A stretch of 64,000 bases of DNA from Aliamphritea hakodatensis. GTDB lineage: Bacteria; Pseudomonadota; Gammaproteobacteria; Pseudomonadales; Balneatricaceae. The translations under genes and the position numbers were made by a program. The notes below the pieces were generated by a model. It made no database searches and was not told the DNA's origin. It saw only the letters and a list, made by a program, of their open reading frames with translations. Below, piece after piece: positions 9,716-17,842 of the stretch. The stretch spans positions 4,588,001 through 4,652,000 of the forward strand of contig NZ_AP025281.1 in assembly GCF_024347195.1 (NCBI RefSeq). The letters run 5' to 3'. How positions within the stretch are numbered: the stretch's first letter is position 1; every line of letters starts with the position of its first letter.

Positions 9716-10249
9716 ATGTCACGTACACATAAACACCTTTGCCAGGCTGCTGCACAAAGCCTGCTCATAGAAATAGAACGTTCATACACTGCACCGGACG
9801 AACTTACGTCTCTCAGTAATAACGAACAGTTTTTCCTGTCCAGCTTAACACTTGGACAACAACGGTTCCTGGTCGAGAAAGCTGAACAATACATATTCAT
9901 TCAACTGGACATTGACAGCCTGCGCCAAAAGATAGAAGAAGTCAGGGAGTTAGAAGAACTGCGCAGACTTGAAGATAATTACCTGCTGCTGGGTGCTCCG
10001 TTATGCCTTATGCGTCGCTTATTTGGATTACACGCCGCTGAATTTTCCCACCGGAGAAAACTGCTAAACATCGGCGGTACGTCTAACGGACGCCCCCGAC
10101 AATGTGATGAATCAACAGAACACATCATATGGGCGAAATGGAATACACTGTCCGGGATAGACGAACGCCATAAATTTCTTCAGGTCGCAGAAGAAACCGG
10201 GGTAGATCTGCATCAGATCTGGGCAGCACTGAAAGAACATCTGAGATAG
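9716..10249 (+). CDS. DUF2857-like protein, unknown function
   Basis: This is 177 residues, starting at an ATG with AAGGAGG about 10 bp upstream. The middle (~60-90) is a charged helical stretch (RQKIEEVRELEELRRLED). The C-terminal half has the order LxLGAPLxLMRRLFGL, EFSHRRKLLNI, GRPRQ, then IIWAKW and a ~30-residue end (VDLHQIWAAL). That order matches what I recall of the DUF2857 family, small proteins often found in integrative elements of the SPI-7/PFGI-1 type and also as chromosomal singletons. The RRxLFGL...RRKLL part looks like a helix-turn-helix. No integrase, relaxase or other element gene is visible around it. The family call is from memory of the motif order and is only moderately sure; the molecular role is unknown. 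Confidence 0.6.
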   Translation: MSRTHKHLCQAAAQSLLIEIERSYTAPDELTSLSNNEQFFLSSLTLGQQRFLVEKAEQYIFIQLDIDSLRQKIEEVRELEELRRLEDNYLLLGAPLCLMRRLFGLHAAEFSHRRKLLNIGGTSNGRPRQCDESTEHIIWAKWNTLSGIDERHKFLQVAEETGVDLHQIWAALKEHLR

Positions 10250-10654
10250 GCCCCGGGTAAACATGATGCTTAACCGCATGCTTTTAAAGGCAATTACCGG
10301 GATCCGGTGCCAGTAAAGATAAGCATCAGACCGGAGTGAAAGCGTATATAACGTCATCTGCGGTTTACAAACTCAACCCTTCACGTAAACCCGGAAACTT
10401 TTAACTGTTAGAGGTTTATAAGGTATGCTGTTTCGCTTTCACTTACTGGTTTGGGCGACTGCCTGTTTCACCGGATAATTTCGTCGATGATCCGGTTAAA
10501 ACAGAGTCTTTCAACACTAAAATAATGACTGCCGGGGACTTATAATACGCCCCGTCAACTTTATAATCTCTGGATGCCGCAGGCTGTTCCGCCCCGGACA
10601 GGACAGCCTGAACACTCAGTAACACACTGTTTAATTAAGATTAAAAGCCTTTTA
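10250..10654. other. Intergenic region upstream of mutS
   Basis: About 400 bp without a gene. It has a 7-bp-arm inverted repeat (ACCGGAT/ATCCGGT, 10470-10496) of unknown meaning, and two TATAAT boxes close to mutS. Confidence 0.5.
10541..10567 (+). promoter_or_regulatory. Candidate tandem -10 boxes for mutS
   Basis: TATAAT occurs at 10541-10546 and again at 10562-10567. The first is followed by ACGCCCCG, a GC-rich discriminator like that of the rRNA promoters in this window. No convincing -35 hexamer was found for either. Confidence 0.4.
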
Positions 10655-13246
10655 ATGACCACACTTAAAGAACATTCAGCCCCGGCAAAAACAACACATA
10701 CCCCCATGATGCAGCAATACCTGAGCATCAAGGCAGAACACCCGAATCAGTTAGTGTTCTACCGCATGGGAGATTTTTATGAGTTGTTTTACGACGATGC
10801 TAAAAAAGCTTCGCAACTGTTAGATATATCATTAACAGCCCGTGGCAAAAGTGGTGGCAATCCAATCCCTATGGCAGGTATCCCGTTTCATTCTGCCGAT
10901 GGATATATTGCCAAAATTGTTCGCGCCGGCGAGTCCGTTGCAATCTGTGAACAGGTAGGCGATCCGGCCACCAGCAAAGGCCCGGTTGAACGTAAAGTCA
11001 TGCGTGTCGTTACACCCGGTACGATCAGTGATGAAGCGTTGCTGGATGAGCGCCGTGAAAGCCTGCTCGTGGCCATTAACCACCAGCAGTCCAGCTATGG
11101 TATTGCCATTGTTGATATAAGCAGTGGCCGTTTCAGCCTGCTGGAAATATCTGGCGATGAAGCATTACTGGGAGAGCTGGAACGCCTGAAACCGGCAGAA
11201 ATCCTTTATAACGATACCGTTACCCTGAGTGAACAGCTTCAGGGCTATAAAGGCTTACGCCCCCAGGCGCCGTGGCATTTTGAACTGGAAACCGCTGAGC
11301 GCCTTTTATGCCAGCAGTTTCAGACACAGGACCTGACCGGATTTGGCTGCGAACATGTACCGCTGGCACTGGGTGCTGCCGGCTGTCTGCTGCAATATGC
11401 GAAAGATACTCAGCGCACCAGCCTGCCCCATATTCGCCGCCTGATTCTGGAACAACGGGACGAGAGCGTCATTCTGGATGCAGCTACCCGTAAAAACCTT
11501 GAAATAGACATCAATCTTGCCGGCGGAAAAGAAAACACTCTGGCCTCAGTCATTGATAAAACCGCTACCCCCATGGGCAGCCGGATGTTACGGCGCTGGC
11601 TTAACCGTCCCTTGCGTTGCCATAACACTTTACTCGGCAGACAGGCCGCCATTCAGTGGCTGATGGATAACTACCGGTTCGAGCAACTGTCTCCTTTTCT
11701 GAAGCAGATCGGTGATATTGAACGGGTACTGGCGCGTATCGCTCTGCGCTCTGCGCGCCCACGTGACCTTGAACGTCTTAAAAATGCCTTTGAGACTCTG
11801 CCGGAAATTCAGCAATTGCTGTCAGATAACCGTCCGGTACGCCTGAGCGAACTGTCAGACAGTGCCAGTGAGTTCCCGGAACTCTGTACCCTGCTACAAA
11901 CGGCCATTATTGAAAATCCGCCGGTGGTTATCAGAGACGGTGGCGTCATCGCCAAGGGCTACGACAGCGAACTGGATGAACTGCGCGGTTTAAGCGAGAA
12001 CGCCGGCAGTTATCTGGTCGAGCTGGAACAGAGAGAGCGGGAACGCACCGATATATCCACCCTGAAAGTAGGCTACAACCGGGTACACGGATACTTCATT
12101 GAAGTCAGTAAATCTCAGGCAATCGATATGCCTGCGGAGTATATTCGTCGCCAGACTCTTAAAAATGCTGAACGTTATATCACCCCGGAACTGAAAGAAT
12201 TTGAAGACAAAGCTCTGAGCGCCAAGAGCCGTGCACTGACCCGTGAAAAAGCCCTTTACGAAGCACTGGTTGAGCAACTGGCTGAACACCTTGCGCCCCT
12301 GCAGGACAGCGCTCAGGCGCTGTCCGAACTGGATGTGCTGAGCAACCTTGCTGAACGGGCAGATAGCCTCGAGTTTGTCGCCCCTGCCCTGATCGATAAG
12401 CCGCTTATCGAGATACATCAAGGGCGTCACCCGGTGGTGGAAAATGTACTGAATGAACCCTTTGTCGCCAATAATCTCACCCTGTCACCGCAGCGACAGA
12501 TGCTGATTATCACCGGCCCGAACATGGGCGGTAAGTCTACGTACATGCGTCAGACAGCCCTGATCACCCTGCTGGCACATATCGGCAGCTATGTACCGGC
12601 AACAGCGGCAACCATTGGCCTGGTTGACCGGATCTTTACCCGCATGGGGTCTTCTGACGATCTGGCTGGCGGGCGTTCAACTTTCATGGTTGAAATGACC
12701 GAAACCGCTAATATTCTGCATAACGCTACCGAACACAGCCTGGTGCTGATGGATGAAGTCGGCCGTGGCACGAGTACCTTCGACGGTTTATCACTGGCCT
12801 GGGCGGCCGCAGAGTATCTGGCGAATGAGGTGAAAGCCTTAACATTGTTTGCCACCCATTACTTTGAGCTGACGGTATTACCGGAACTCAGTCAGGCGGT
12901 CTTTAACGTGCATTTAACGGCCATGGAACATAAGGATCATATCGTCTTCATGCACGAAGTTCAGGAAGGACCGGCCAGCCAGAGTTACGGCTTACAGGTG
13001 GCACAGCTTGCGGGCGTACCTCAGCATGTCATTCACCGCGCCAAACAGAAACTGGTCCAGTTGGAAGATGATGCCGGCCACAGTGAACATAAGCGCCAGA
13101 CCCCGCCGATGCAGGAAGACCTGTTTTTTGCACCGACACCTCACCCGGCCCTGACATCACTGCAGGAGCTTAACCCGGATGATCTGTCACCCAGAGAGGC
13201 GCTGGAACAGCTTTACGCGTTGAAACAGGCCGCCATGCGTCAGTAA
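10655..13246 (+). CDS. mutS: DNA mismatch repair protein MutS
   Basis: MutS recognises mispairs and small loops and starts methyl-directed mismatch repair with MutL. The 863-residue length is normal for the family. The mismatch-contact motif (F-x-E within FYRMGDFYELF, ~34-44), the connector, lever and clamp regions, the Walker A motif GPNMGGKST (~620) and DEVGRGTSTFDG (~700) are all present. A longer frame starts at 10574, but the homologous start is the ATG at 10655, because the family begins only a few residues before HTPMMQQYL. It lacks a strong ribosome site. The gene is monocistronic and convergent with the queD-like gene. recA is not adjacent in this window. Confidence 0.97.
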   Translation: MTTLKEHSAPAKTTHTPMMQQYLSIKAEHPNQLVFYRMGDFYELFYDDAKKASQLLDISLTARGKSGGNPIPMAGIPFHSADGYIAKIVRAGESVAICEQVGDPATSKGPVERKVMRVVTPGTISDEALLDERRESLLVAINHQQSSYGIAIVDISSGRFSLLEISGDEALLGELERLKPAEILYNDTVTLSEQLQGYKGLRPQAPWHFELETAERLLCQQFQTQDLTGFGCEHVPLALGAAGCLLQYAKDTQRTSLPHIRRLILEQRDESVILDAATRKNLEIDINLAGGKENTLASVIDKTATPMGSRMLRRWLNRPLRCHNTLLGRQAAIQWLMDNYRFEQLSPFLKQIGDIERVLARIALRSARPRDLERLKNAFETLPEIQQLLSDNRPVRLSELSDSASEFPELCTLLQTAIIENPPVVIRDGGVIAKGYDSELDELRGLSENAGSYLVELEQRERERTDISTLKVGYNRVHGYFIEVSKSQAIDMPAEYIRRQTLKNAERYITPELKEFEDKALSAKSRALTREKALYEALVEQLAEHLAPLQDSAQALSELDVLSNLAERADSLEFVAPALIDKPLIEIHQGRHPVVENVLNEPFVANNLTLSPQRQMLIITGPNMGGKSTYMRQTALITLLAHIGSYVPATAATIGLVDRIFTRMGSSDDLAGGRSTFMVEMTETANILHNATEHSLVLMDEVGRGTSTFDGLSLAWAAAEYLANEVKALTLFATHYFELTVLPELSQAVFNVHLTAMEHKDHIVFMHEVQEGPASQSYGLQVAQLAGVPQHVIHRAKQKLVQLEDDAGHSEHKRQTPPMQEDLFFAPTPHPALTSLQELNPDDLSPREALEQLYALKQAAMRQ

Positions 13247-13266
13247 CAACCTTATCGACGGGACAC

Positions 13267-13294
13267 AAAAAAGCTGCCAATGGCAGCTTTTTTT
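13267..13294. terminator. Bidirectional terminator between mutS and the queD-like gene
   Basis: The hairpin AAGCTGCC/GGCAGCTT is flanked by A6 and T7, so it can serve both convergent genes. Confidence 0.85.
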
Positions 13295-13313
13295 ACGCTT
13301 AAACCGAACCTAC

Positions 13314-14150
13314 CTAAGCAGTGGCAATCGCGCCTTTACCCACACCTTCAAACGCCCTCACCATCACATTTGAGTCAGGATTAGTCTGTTTCACCTGCTC
13401 CGCCAGATGACAGGCGATCTGCTCAACCGTAGTTTCAGTATCCATCAGGTGGCAACGGCTGGCTGGCAGCTTAATCTCAAACTCACCCTGCGGCGCATCG
13501 TACCGGTAATGATGTTCTGCGCCTTCGCCATTCTGTAAGTGACTGCGGGTACCGATATAAATATCGCGCAGCGTTTCCGCCCAACGGGCCTCTTCTTCAG
13601 GGGCACGCTGACCATTAAGGAAAATCTCTATACGGGAACGGTGTCCGTGTGCAATGCGCTGACAGTTGCCGTCATGCTGCTGCAAACCATGGCTATAGTG
13701 GTAGTACGCCCCCGGAATACTCTCAGGGACGAAACTGATTTCCAGCCCCTGTACTTCATCCGGAAATAAAGCCAGTAACTGATCTTTACACCAGCGGGCC
13801 AGCCCTTCAGGCGTAACGCTGTCCAGCTCAACCAGAACGATCGCCTGACGGGGTGAACGGCAGTAAAAGGTTTCACCGTCGGGGTACTTCCAGGCAACTT
13901 CCGTTTGCTGCAAATCTTGCTGCAAGATCAGATCATTCATTCCCGTCGGCACAACCAGAGCATGGTCAATACAGTCATCAAACCAGCGCTTCACCGCTTT
14001 CTTAACGATCCCGAAGTCGCAAATCATCCCTTGTTCATTGAGGCTGCCATCCAGCACCAGTTGCACAAGCCAGGACTCACCCAGCAAGCCCCGACGGGCA
14101 TCCAGATAGGAAAAATCAACATTGGTTAAGTTATCAACAAACAGCTTCAC
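13314..14150 (-). CDS. Double-domain 6-pyruvoyl/6-carboxytetrahydropterin synthase-like protein (QueD family)
   Basis: This 278-residue protein is about twice the length of a single QueD and reads as two PTPS-type domains. QueD converts dihydroneopterin triphosphate to 6-carboxytetrahydropterin in queuosine/7-deazaguanine synthesis, using zinc held by three His and a catalytic Cys. The C-terminal half has the zinc/catalytic signature: H151-x-x-H154, Cys163 and H168-G-H170. The N-terminal half keeps the fold pattern (VxLxLDGSLNEQGMICDFGIVK) and an Asp62-His63 pair like the family's DHxxLN, but the HGH position reads GES (24-26), so it has lost zinc ligands. The C-terminal half in turn lacks a clear DHxxLN. 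The two halves may complement each other, or the protein may act in another pteridine reaction. Other queuosine genes are not in the window. Confidence 0.8.
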   Translation of the reverse strand: MKLFVDNLTNVDFSYLDARRGLLGESWLVQLVLDGSLNEQGMICDFGIVKKAVKRWFDDCIDHALVVPTGMNDLILQQDLQQTEVAWKYPDGETFYCRSPRQAIVLVELDSVTPEGLARWCKDQLLALFPDEVQGLEISFVPESIPGAYYHYSHGLQQHDGNCQRIAHGHRSRIEIFLNGQRAPEEEARWAETLRDIYIGTRSHLQNGEGAEHHYRYDAPQGEFEIKLPASRCHLMDTETTVEQIACHLAEQVKQTNPDSNVMVRAFEGVGKGAIATA

Positions 14151-14293
14151 GTCGGTTCACACAGAATCGGTTATTAAATGGGCCGCTATATTAGCTCAAT
14201 CCGAAAGCTTTTGCATGATTCAGCCATACAACTGAGGACCAAGACTGAGGTATAATTCCGCCTTTATCCATTACAGCGGTAACCATTCAGATA

Positions 14294-14983
14294 ATGCGAC
14301 TCGACAAATATCTCAGCCAGGCAACCGGCCTGCCCCGCAGCCAGGTCAAACGCCTCATCAAGAGTCAGAAGGTGCAGATCAATGATACGGTCAATCAGGA
14401 CCACGGTTTTCAGGTAAAGTCCGGTGACCTTGTCCTGCTGGACGGCCGGGAAATCCCGCCACCAGGCCCCCGTTATCTGATGTTAAACAAGCCTCAGGAT
14501 ACTATTTGCGCCACGGAAGATCCGGAACACCCAACGGTCATTGACCTGTTGAATCTGGAAAACATCAAGAACCTGCATCCGGCAGGGCGCCTGGATATCG
14601 ACACAACAGGCCTGGTGCTGATTACTGATGACGGCCAGTGGTCCCACCGGGTTACATCTCCGCGCCGCAGCTGCGATAAAGTATATCTGGTTACCACTGA
14701 AGATCCGATCAGCCCGGAAACGGCTCCGGCTTTTGCCGAAGGCATCATGTTGCGCAACGAAGACCAGCCAACATTACCGGCAACGCTTGAACAACTTGAT
14801 GACTGCCATGCCCGGGTAACCCTGCAGGAAGGCCGTTACCACCAGGTGAAACGCATGTTTGCAGCCATGGGCAATAAAGTGGCGGCTCTGCACCGGGAAA
14901 GCATTGGCGGCATCATCCTTGATGAAGACCTGGAGCCCGGTGAATTCCGCTTCCTGACTGCAGAAGAGGTTGCAAGTATCTGA
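14294..14983 (+). CDS. rsuA: 16S rRNA pseudouridine(516) synthase RsuA
   Basis: RsuA isomerises U516 of 16S rRNA to pseudouridine. The 229-residue protein has an N-terminal S4 RNA-binding domain (MRLDKYLSQATGLPRSQVKRLI, ~1-60). The RsuA/RluB/E/F catalytic motif HPAGRLDIDTTGLVL lies near ~98-111, with the catalytic Asp in GRLD. The GRYHQVKRMF motif is near ~181. The length fits RsuA better than the longer RluB or RluF. Its stop overlaps the start of the next gene by one base (TGATG), so the two form a translationally coupled pair that both modify 16S rRNA. Confidence 0.9.
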   Translation: MRLDKYLSQATGLPRSQVKRLIKSQKVQINDTVNQDHGFQVKSGDLVLLDGREIPPPGPRYLMLNKPQDTICATEDPEHPTVIDLLNLENIKNLHPAGRLDIDTTGLVLITDDGQWSHRVTSPRRSCDKVYLVTTEDPISPETAPAFAEGIMLRNEDQPTLPATLEQLDDCHARVTLQEGRYHQVKRMFAAMGNKVAALHRESIGGIILDEDLEPGEFRFLTAEEVASI

Positions 14984-16035
14984 TGAAAGACTTTGCATTT
15001 GATCTGCTACGGCCGGAGCTGGCTCAGGCCAAAGGCACGACCCTGTGGATTGCCGACGAAAATGCCCTCCAGCCGGAACTGGGTATCACACCACGTGCCA
15101 ATATTACCGTGATCAGTAACCGTATTGATCTGACCGATACACTTACAGAACAGGGCTGGCAATGCCGCTTTACCGACTTTGACTTCTCCGGATATACGGA
15201 TGGCAGCATTGATACACTTATTTATCGTGTATCCAAAGAAAAACCGATTGTTCACCATGTTATCAATCAGGCCATCCGTCTGCTGAAGCCTGACGGACAA
15301 CTGTTCATTGCCGGCTTGAAGAACGAAGGGATTAAAACCTATCTGGATAAAGCCAAGAAGCGTTTTGATGGTCAGCTTCAGACAGCCAAATCCGATAAGA
15401 ATACCTGGATGGGCATCCTGACACGCCCTGATGATTGCGACACGGAATTACTCGACGATCAGGATTACGTCCAGTTACGCGACATTGCCAGCGATGCGAA
15501 CTATGCATACTCAAGCAAGCCCGGCGTATTTGGCTGGAACAAAATTGATAAGGGCAGCGAGTTTCTGATTGAACAGCTGTCACTCTTTACTGAACGTCTT
15601 AAGCAATCCCCAAACCGTATCCTGGACCTGGGATGCGGCTACGGTTATCTGGCCATGAATTGTTCCAGCGACGACTGCTTTGTCACCGCCACAGATAACA
15701 ATGCAACCGCCCTGCTGGCCTGTGAGGAAAACTTTAGCCGGCATAACATAAACGGCGAAGTGATCCCGGCCAACTGTGCTGAAGGTATTTCAGACCGTTT
15801 CCCGATGGTTATCTGTAATCCGCCGTTCCATCAGGGTTTCAGTGTTGTCGGAGACCTAACTGACACCTTCCTCAGGGCAACCCGTCGCCGTCTGGAAAAT
15901 GATGGCATTGCGGCCTTTGTAGTGAACTTACATATCCCACTTGAACGCAAAGCAAGTGTACATTTTGATAGGGTTGAAACAATTGCCGATAATGGCAGTT
16001 TCAAACTGGTCTTACTGGCTAAACCTAAACATTAA
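14983..16035 (+). CDS. rsmC: 16S rRNA (guanine-N2) methyltransferase, RsmC/RlmG type
   Basis: This is a two-lobed class I SAM-dependent methyltransferase of 350 residues. The C-terminal lobe holds the SAM-binding motif LDLGCGYGYLA (~213) and the NPPF catalytic motif (~277-280) of 'methyltransferase small' (MTS) enzymes acting on the exocyclic amine of guanine. The N-terminal lobe is a degenerate Rossmann-like domain, as in RsmC (G1207 of 16S rRNA) and RlmG (G1835 of 23S rRNA). Coupling to rsuA, a 16S enzyme, favours RsmC, but the sequence alone does not separate RsmC from RlmG with certainty. Confidence 0.8.
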   Translation: MKDFAFDLLRPELAQAKGTTLWIADENALQPELGITPRANITVISNRIDLTDTLTEQGWQCRFTDFDFSGYTDGSIDTLIYRVSKEKPIVHHVINQAIRLLKPDGQLFIAGLKNEGIKTYLDKAKKRFDGQLQTAKSDKNTWMGILTRPDDCDTELLDDQDYVQLRDIASDANYAYSSKPGVFGWNKIDKGSEFLIEQLSLFTERLKQSPNRILDLGCGYGYLAMNCSSDDCFVTATDNNATALLACEENFSRHNINGEVIPANCAEGISDRFPMVICNPPFHQGFSVVGDLTDTFLRATRRRLENDGIAAFVVNLHIPLERKASVHFDRVETIADNGSFKLVLLAKPKH

Positions 16036-16060
16036 TCACTCTTTTATTTCAGGAATTAAG

Positions 16061-16735
16061 ATGGCTTTAACCTATCTCAAGCAAACCTGGTTCTTCTTCA
16101 AAATGAATCTGACTGCCATCATGAAGATACAGCTGCCGTTTATTATCATACTTAACATTATCGGCACCATCGTTCTCAGTTCACTGGACGGCGAGCAGCA
16201 GGGAATAGACCCGTCTGTCATGATGCTGTCACTGGTCAGCCTGCTGTTTCTGCCACTTTATTGGGGCGCGACCATTGCCTACCTGAACTCTGTTGTTCAG
16301 GATCGTCCCCTGACTGCTTTTCAGGCACTTCAACTGAGCCTTTCCCGCTGGGGGTCTCTGTTCCTGACGTATTTTATTTCCGGAGCAGGCATTGTACTGG
16401 GCCTGATGATGTTCATTATTCCGGGTCTGTATCTGACGGTACGCTGGTCCTTTGCGGACTACCACTGCATGTTGGAAAAATCTTCGCCGCTGGAAGCCAT
16501 GAAAGACAGCTGGGAAACAACCCGTGAGTACTTCTGGGATTTACTCACCGGACTGGCCTGCCTGTTTGTACTCATCACCGGCGCAAACGTTACCGTTAGC
16601 TGGCTATTCAGCACCATCGGCATTGATTCTCTGATAGTACGCTCACTTCAGGATATCTTCTTTGGCTTTCTGAACTGCCTGTTTATGATTTATGGCTTCC
16701 GGGTATTTTGCGTCATGCGGGAAAAACAAAGCTGA
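16061..16735 (+). CDS. YciC-family (UPF0259-like) inner-membrane protein
   Basis: This is 224 residues from an ATG with AGGA upstream; a longer frame from 15941 overlaps rsmC and is not the real start. There are five or six hydrophobic segments: ~24-42, ~54-75, ~95-125 (two close together), ~155-180 and ~195-215. A conserved-looking amphipathic stretch SPLEAMKDSWETTREYFW lies between the later segments. This pattern fits the YciC/UPF0259 family of inner-membrane proteins, whose biochemical role I cannot state with confidence. It follows rsmC by 25 bp and probably shares its transcript. Confidence 0.7.
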   Translation: MALTYLKQTWFFFKMNLTAIMKIQLPFIIILNIIGTIVLSSLDGEQQGIDPSVMMLSLVSLLFLPLYWGATIAYLNSVVQDRPLTAFQALQLSLSRWGSLFLTYFISGAGIVLGLMMFIIPGLYLTVRWSFADYHCMLEKSSPLEAMKDSWETTREYFWDLLTGLACLFVLITGANVTVSWLFSTIGIDSLIVRSLQDIFFGFLNCLFMIYGFRVFCVMREKQS

Positions 16736-16746
16736 TCACTGCATAG

Positions 16747-16774
16747 AAAAAGGCCACTTAAAGTGGCCTTTTTC
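16747..16774. terminator. Bidirectional terminator between yciC-like and tlpA-like genes
   Basis: The hairpin AAGGCCACTT/AAGTGGCCTT has A-rich and T-rich flanks and lies between convergent genes. Confidence 0.85.
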
Positions 16775-16792
16775 ACAATCAGATACCCGGTG

Positions 16793-17335
16793 TTAGCTTT
16801 CTGCCAGCAGCTTACGGATATCCGCTTCAATGGCATTTGCCTGGCCAGTATTGGCGTGGGTTTCCCCAATATAGACTGAACGTACCCGCCCCTGTTTATC
16901 CAGGATATAGAATGCCGGCCAGTAACGGTTGCCCATGGCCCGCCAATAGGCAAAGTCATTATCCATCATGACCGGGTGATGCAGTTTAAATTCTGCGATT
17001 TTCTCTGCAACATTGTCACGCACTTTCTCATGCTCAAACTCGGGGGTATGGATACCCAGCACGGTAAAGTCATCGCCGGCAAACGTTTCCTCAAGGCTGT
17101 TTAGCCAGGGAAAAGACCGGTAACAGTTCCAACAGTCAAATGTCCAGAAATCCAGCAGAACAACCTTACCCCGTAAATCTTCCAGACTTAACGGCGGACT
17201 GTTTAACCATGCCTGGGGATCGGTCTGAGTCAGCGCCGGAGCCGGCACCGGTTGTTTTAACTGAGCAGCCTGGGCAACACTGCTCAGCATCAGGACGCCA
17301 AACGCCAGCAGTGCCGCACGTATCAGGTTCGTCAT
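16793..17335 (-). CDS. Periplasmic TlpA-like thioredoxin-fold protein
   Basis: This is 180 residues. Residues 1-23 are a Sec signal peptide (ending SSVAQA). The rest is a TlpA/ResA-type redoxin domain with the redox motif Cys68-Trp-Asn-Cys71 in FWTFDCWNCYRSFPWL, the GIHTPEFEHEK strand, and the cis-Pro loop NRYWPAFYILD. The CWNC and TPEFEHEK features resemble the C-terminal domain of DipZ-like proteins more than the CcmG heme-maturation group. It probably reduces or oxidises thiols of periplasmic proteins; the partner is unknown. Its 5' region shares a ~160-bp gap with the divergent Fur-box gene. Confidence 0.8.
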   Translation of the reverse strand: MTNLIRAALLAFGVLMLSSVAQAAQLKQPVPAPALTQTDPQAWLNSPPLSLEDLRGKVVLLDFWTFDCWNCYRSFPWLNSLEETFAGDDFTVLGIHTPEFEHEKVRDNVAEKIAEFKLHHPVMMDNDFAYWRAMGNRYWPAFYILDKQGRVRSVYIGETHANTGQANAIEADIRKLLAES

Positions 17336-17350
17336 AGATTGTTCCTCTCG

Positions 17351-17362
17351 TCGACGTACGTC
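17351..17362. repeat. 12-bp perfect palindrome upstream of the tlpA-like gene
   Basis: CGACGTACGTCG is a perfect palindrome 16 bp upstream of the ATG at 17335, in the 5' leader of the minus-strand gene. It could be an operator or chance. Confidence 0.35.
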
Positions 17363-17431
17363 GGCTCACCCTCGCAGGGTTAATTCTCTGACTGCAAATT
17401 CACCTGTGGGTTCCGAAAAGTGAATTTCTGC

Positions 17432-17472
17432 TTGCATAGCGGGATTATTTATAGATAATGAGAACCATTATC
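17432..17472 (+). promoter_or_regulatory. Promoter with overlapping Fur box
   Basis: A -35 (TTGCAT, 17432-17437) and a -10 (GATAAT, 17454-17459) are 16 bp apart. The -10 is the first half of GATAATGAGAACCATTATC (17454-17472), which matches the 19-bp Fur consensus GATAATGATAATCATTATC at 17 of 19 positions. The placement predicts repression by Fur when iron is plentiful. Confidence 0.85.
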
Positions 17473-17494
17473 ATTTAGAAAAAAAGGAATAACG

Positions 17495-17842
17495 ATGACA
17501 GCACTGGCCATTAATGCCTGGCTGAATACTGAACATCCCAGTATAAGCCTGACAAACTCAATTACCGGCCAGCTTATCGCCTGCTGGCAGGGTGAAGCCG
17601 TTCAGCATCTCTTTGATGACGGTATTATCACGCTCACAGAATTGCACAGCACGGACCGCAGCACGCTTTCACGTCTGTCTCATGATCTGCTGCTCATGGC
17701 CTGTGCCAGCAGCCTGTGTCAACGTCAGAGTGACGGCTGTTTCAACTGTATAACCGGTCGCCTGCTGCAGAGTTATATGCACCACAAACGCACATCCGTT
17801 AAGCACGCAGCACATTCCCAGCCATTAAGCCTCGCCGGTTAA
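17495..17842 (+). CDS. Fur-controlled small protein, unknown function
   Basis: This is 115 residues with no homologue I recognise. The ATG has AAGGAA 6 bp upstream and lies 22 bp after a near-perfect Fur box, which strongly supports a real, iron-repressed gene. There is no signal peptide and no membrane segment. Four or five Cys lie in the middle (IACWQ, LMACASSLCQ, GCFNCITG), including a CxxC, so metal or thiol chemistry is possible. The C-terminus is His/Lys-rich (MHHKRTSVKHAAH). It is convergent with the PAS-GGDEF-EAL gene, and the two stop codons overlap. It may be a small iron-starvation effector or storage-related helper, but nothing in the sequence proves this. Confidence 0.7.
   Translation: MTALAINAWLNTEHPSISLTNSITGQLIACWQGEAVQHLFDDGIITLTELHSTDRSTLSRLSHDLLLMACASSLCQRQSDGCFNCITGRLLQSYMHHKRTSVKHAAHSQPLSLAG

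Noticed and set aside
10443..10625. 60-codon minus-strand frame before mutS
   Set aside because: No ribosome site; it overlaps the probable mutS promoter.
10574..10654. N-terminal extension of mutS (27 extra residues)
   Set aside because: Not present in the family; it would start at the predicted transcription start, and homology begins just after the ATG at 10655.
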